From assembly GCA_003427395.1 (NCBI GenBank), contig BFEA01000202.1, positions 241,588 to 286,950 of the forward strand: DNA of 45,363 nt. Reading direction: 5' to 3'. Of this stretch, positions 41,781 to 45,363 are shown piece by piece; the first letter of the stretch is position 1; every line of letters starts with the position of its first letter. The notes under the pieces are model-generated. The model saw only the letters and a program-made list of their open reading frames with translations, was not told the DNA's origin and made no database searches. Source of the DNA: Chara braunii (taxonomy: Eukaryota; Streptophyta; Charophyceae; Charales; Characeae). A program made the translations under genes and the position numbers.

Positions 41781-42420
41781 CTTGCTCAATTTTGAGTCAG
41801 CATTGAGTCGGACCTCTTTTAGATAACATTGTGACTTCCCTTAATTTATTGAAACTCAATCGAAGTGGGACATTTACGGCAAGCACACGGATGGTTTAAG
41901 TACTAATAGTCTAGTATGGATTCCGTCGCACTTCGATAATTTTTGCTTTTACTCTATTAAATGTATACTAATCACGACAAAGTTTAACGAATGACACGAC
42001 AAACGAATGACACGACAAACAAGATTACGGTTTAAGTACAGTGACTATGAGTTCCATCGCACTTCGATAATTTATGTACTACATACTTATTAAAAGACGT
42101 GACACTCACTCTGTTCGGTGTGATTTAAGGATGGATTCCAACACTGTGACACTTCGATAATTTTTGACTCTATCACACTTCGACAATTTATGTGACTTTA
42201 AGGACGAAGCTAACATGTCATTGTCATACATTGAAATGCAATTGAATCAGACGTACTACACATGACATGGTGTGAAGGCGAAACCAGTCTAAGATGGTTT
42301 ATGTATGGATTTCAGCGCACTTTGACAAAAAATCATAAACCGATACGACATTGTCATATGAAACTGAAATTCATGTGAGTACCATGGATTCTGTCTCACT
42401 TCACGAAATGTCGTACCCAT
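41590..42420. repeat. Second dispersed motif, six to seven copies, in an AT-rich spacer
   Basis: A motif close to TATGGATTCC-R-TCGCACTTC followed by GATAATTTNTG occurs near 41596, 41915, 42046, 42131, 42171 (half), 42304 and 42383. It is preceded in several copies by GGTTTAAGTA. Spacing alternates between about 130 and 80 bp. The 1.3 kb from 41300 to 42620 has no gene. The motif shares CGCACTT with the palindrome of arrays 1 and 2, so the two may be related. Confidence 0.7.
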
Positions 42421-42624
42421 GAAAAATTAAAAGTCAAAAATTGTACTGGTAATTAAAGTTCAAAATTGTACCGACACTTGCAAGAAATCGCAAATGCAAG
42501 ATTGAAGTACGCCTACATTAAACGCTACAAGGCAACTGTACATTGAACTACGTCTAAATTAAACGCTACCAGCTGCAACAATGTAAACTTTCTAAAACGC
42601 TATCATTTACAAAATTTGAAGTTC

Positions 42625-43527
42625 CTACCGATGTCCCCGCGTCCCTTTAGAACCAAACCCGTATAAGGCATTCATTGACGACCCGAAAACAAGGGTTTGT
42701 GGCTGTCCCTTCGTCGCCACCCCCGAGAACACCGAAATGTACTTCATCCTTACAAACCTACAGGCACCCGCCAAGGACCTACCGATGGCGTCACGCACAC
42801 AACATGTCACTTGCTCTGCCTCATGCCACTTATGAACCTCATCAATTCGAATGGCGATCTCCAAATCGGATTGTCCGTTCTCGTACAGAGGGCGCAAATT
42901 CCCCATGCTGCGACCATAGACTCTCAGGTGGTTGCAAGAAACTAGCACTACAGCGTGTACCAAAGTTCGCTTTCAGTTTGAACATGCCACACACAACACT
43001 CTGCAGAAGTCGGAACTGGCCACAGACAACCGTATGCAACAATATGACACATCTTTTGGCTGTAACCCGGCACCACGCAGCGGATATACTTCTAAAAACG
43101 GATTGTAGGATGCACAATCCAACAACTCTTGTTTCAAGTCTGCAGACCACACCCGAGGTGATCTCGTTATGTTGTCCAGGCGAAGGTAAAACCTGTTATT
43201 CTCTTCCTGCCTGAGCGCGGCGTGCAGGGACGGAAGTTGCCTGACACCAATGGCATAATGAGGTACTTTGATCAGACTTCCCCACTCCATCGCGGAAGCA
43301 AATTTGTAGTCCTTATACCATGGGCATTTCCTTGCCAAGATGGCTCTATCCCATTCTGCCTCGGACCACGCATCGATAGGCTTGTCAAAGAAGGGGACGA
43401 CGGTCATCCACGGGTCGTTTTCCGGCACGCCTCCCGAACCATGGAATCTGCATGCACAAGGGTGAATGGGACATGCATAATCATGCCGATGGTCCATGAC
43501 TCCTTTCGCACTCCCTACACAAGACAT
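42625..43527 (-). pseudogene. Cys-rich protein of unknown function downstream of DUF7869-like copy 2
   Basis: The first ATG of the frame is 43527-43525 (MSCVGSAKGVMDHRHDY). An early Cys/His cluster C-P-I-H-P-C-A-C-R-F-H could bind a metal. Further on are PWMTVVPFFDKPIDAWSE, LKQELLDCASYNPFLEV, SYCCIRLSVASSDFCRV and, after a TGA at 42973-42975, LVHAVVLVSCNHLRVYGRS and EQVTCCVRDAIGRSL. The frame is the same on both sides of the TGA, so it was one protein of about 300 residues, ending at 42625. It occupies the position that paralogues A-C hold beside copy 1 but shows no clear similarity to them. I do not recognise it. Confidence 0.5.
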
Positions 43528-43768
43528 GAAATGCAAACAAAATGAAAATGAAATATCGAAATAGTAAAAAAATCGCCTTCATGATGAACTTGACTTCGAA
43601 AATTGCTGAACCATCACCAACCATCTTAAAAAATTAAACCGTAGACCGTGGACAAAATTCGCTACGCAAAATTATTGCAACAATAATATGCTCCATTCTG
43701 AATTCTCGTCCCTTCAAACAGTTATTTTACAAGAATCTCACTCCCCCACTCTATCGGGCGGACGTGCA

Positions 43769-45363
43769 CTAATCTCTCTTGTCCCCTCCATCTACTCTCC
43801 CTTCACCAGATGGACCTTCACCAGATGGACTCAGATCGAGAAGTGCAGCTTCAACATTCAGTCGAACACTGGAAGGAATGACAAGTCCAGTTGTGAATGG
43901 TCTTGTACCACGGACCGGTCTCTCCCAACCAAAAGCGATCGAGTCAGCATCCTGCCATTGTGTCTGGTCAGTCATTTTCCATCGTTTTTCCCATGCGTTC
44001 TCATACAGTTGTTCGAGCGACTTTGCTCTCCCAGTCGACACCCAATATTCCACTAGCACTTGATTATAATTTTGCGAATTACAATCAACAACCACCCGAG
44101 AAAGCATCTTGCGTAGAGAGCCTATCCCATTGTTGCATGAGTGTCCTCGCGTAGGTAATAATTTTGCCCATGCCCGCCAGAGCACTCATTCTTAATTACA
44201 ATTTCCCATGCCCGCCAGAGCACTCATTCTTGATTATAATTTTGCCCACCCAAATTGGCACACCGCTGGACAGATCATCGTCGGAGGGGCGAAGGATAAG
44301 AAAAGTGTCCACGTCGACATGCACGAGGGGGTCGAAACTAGTCTTCGGGCGATTTTTTCTTCGTCCAACAAACAGCGGTTCCCTGTCATCGTCGATGTTG
44401 ACACTGTGAGGGGAAGGTTGTTGATCGATTTCGAGCAGCCGTGGTCGTGGCCAAAAACTTCCCTAGGGTTATGAGGACAACCCGTTGGCGATAATCTCAT
44501 CGCCATGTTTGATAACCTCCTCCCAATAATACAAAGTTGTTTCTCTCCTACTCACCTCATGGTCATTGTAAGTGCACCACGTCGACCGCCTACTCTCCAG
44601 CAACTCGCGGAATCGAACAACACCATTTTTGCCATTCAAATAGTCATTTCGAGGAAGGGGTTGCACATGAGGCGGGTCAAACAGCCACGAAGGACCAGCA
44701 TAGCTTTCATCGGGGNTTTGATTGAACCAAAAAATCGGACCTTCCTCGGGCAACCATTCTTCATCATCGCAAAACTCCTTGTACAACATGCCCGGACTAT
44801 CTCCAACCATAAAAAATTTAAGCAAGTGCGATTTTGAAATACCGGTAATGTCTGACGCAACGCACGGGTCCACTAGACTAATCCAATCTTCCATCGTATC
44901 GAGGAAAATACATTTGGGAGGTTTTTTGTGGGATTGCTTTATGAGCTCGAAGAACACGTCCATAGTATAAGCGTCTACGTCTTTCAATTTCTTTGAGAAA
45001 ACGCTGAAAGTAGCGTCAACGTCTGTATGGGTGTGTCCCACCAGCATGAGACCTATTTCTACCTCTTCAAAAACTTCGAACTTAACCAACAGTGCAGCCA
45101 GGGCACGTATGTACTTGTTCTTGTTTTCCCGCCAACAATTATTTGCTTGAATGCGCAAAAACCGTGGCAGTGGCATCCCGCTCCCTTGAATTTCGACAAG
45201 GGTTCTCATAACACAAGTAGCGACCGTGTTGGAATCGTGTTTGAAATATGGAAACCACGTGTACACATATATACTAGGGTCTCTGCCGTGTGCAATGACG
45301 CCTATCAGATTAGTCTTCATCATCATCTCGTGCCTAAGTGCTTTCGAGTAGTTCGCTTGACCA
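43769..45363 (-). pseudogene. DUF7869-like protein, copy 2, cut by the window edge
   Basis: The frame is open from the right edge to 44469 and carries the domain better preserved than copy 1: NYSKALRHEMMMKTNL, AHGRDPSIYVY, QANNCWRENKNKY, VGHTHTDVDATFSVFSKKL and DITGISKSHLLKFFMVG. TAA and TAG near 44465-44472 then interrupt it. The same frame resumes with LFVGRRKNRPKTSFDP and ILRPSDDDLSSGVPIWVGK, matching the C-terminal barrel of copy 1. A 38-bp tandem duplication breaks this barrel, and the rest (AWEKRWKMT, FTTGLVIPSSVRL) runs in another frame to 43769. One N at 44716 leaves one residue undetermined. The N-terminus lies outside the window. Confidence 0.68.
44167..44242. repeat. 38-bp tandem duplication in DUF7869-like copy 2
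   Basis: CCCATGCCCGCCAGAGCACT... starts at 44167 and again at 44205, with TTAATTACAATTT versus TTGATTATAATTTTG as tails. Copy 1 has no such segment at the corresponding place, so the duplication arose in copy 2 and helped to break its frame. Confidence 0.85.

Noticed and set aside
22716-45363. Stop codon reassignment as the explanation for many in-frame stops
   Set aside because: TAG, TAA and TGA all occur, at Gln, Arg and Trp positions, alongside frameshifts and also in the gypsy elements, so mutation is simpler.

Overview
The window looks like a repeat-rich nuclear segment from a green-lineage eukaryote, most likely a streptophyte (charophyte) alga such as Chara. This rests on chromodomain-type Ty3/gypsy retrotransposons, TTTAGGG-type telomere-like strings, a tRNA-derived SINE, and a CCHC/coiled-coil protein of a kind I remember as abundant in Chara braunii. 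The species call is from memory and was not tested. No host housekeeping gene, rRNA or intact tRNA gene was found, and every sizeable reading frame is interrupted, so this is accessory, largely decaying DNA.

Left third (1-22.5 kb): a structurally complete Ty3/gypsy element on the minus strand (301-9219) has TTTAT target duplications, TG...CA LTRs, a primer site, a polypurine tract and a gag-pol overlap with a G-GGA-AAC slippery heptamer. A second Ty3/gypsy element lies on the plus strand (about 10.1-17.5 kb). It carries a non-autonomous hAT element (12908-14458, 8-bp duplication CTCAGCCC) and part of a second hAT copy in gag. Its integrase stops abruptly at 17.52 kb, and the matching integrase C-terminus plus chromodomain lies on the opposite strand at 22.48-21.41 kb. 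Between these pieces are a CCHC/coiled-coil pseudogene, a SINE and G-rich repeats.

Right two thirds (22.7-45.4 kb): an unusual locus that I could not match to a described system. On the minus strand are three tandem paralogues (A, B, C; about 300 residues each) ending in a C-P-Y-C-x2-G-H type motif. Upstream of them is a long gene with a DUF7869-like, possibly transposase-like, domain (29841-26636). Diverging from it on the plus strand is a long broken gene (35389-40983) whose middle resembles a ParB-like domain joined to a permuted DNA N6/N4-methyltransferase fold. The 5.5 kb between the two genes holds two arrays of a 22-bp imperfect palindrome (arms such as AAGTGCGA / TCGCACTT), a 1.9 kb minisatellite with a pogo-like MITE inside it, and further duplications. 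The same palindrome recurs between the A, B and C genes and inside the tail of the ParB/methyltransferase gene, more than 40 copies in all. At the right edge a second DUF7869-like gene (45363-43769) is followed by a different Cys-rich gene.

My reading is that 22.7-45.4 kb holds remains of a large mobile or selfish element family: a DUF7869 protein as candidate recombinase, accessory CPYC-type proteins, a ParB-methyltransferase protein and iteron-like palindromes that one of them may bind. The gene content, divergence and palindromes are visible in the sequence; the functional link is inference. Most in-frame stops in all gene families are explained by C-to-T or G-to-A changes, as expected for old methylated repeats.
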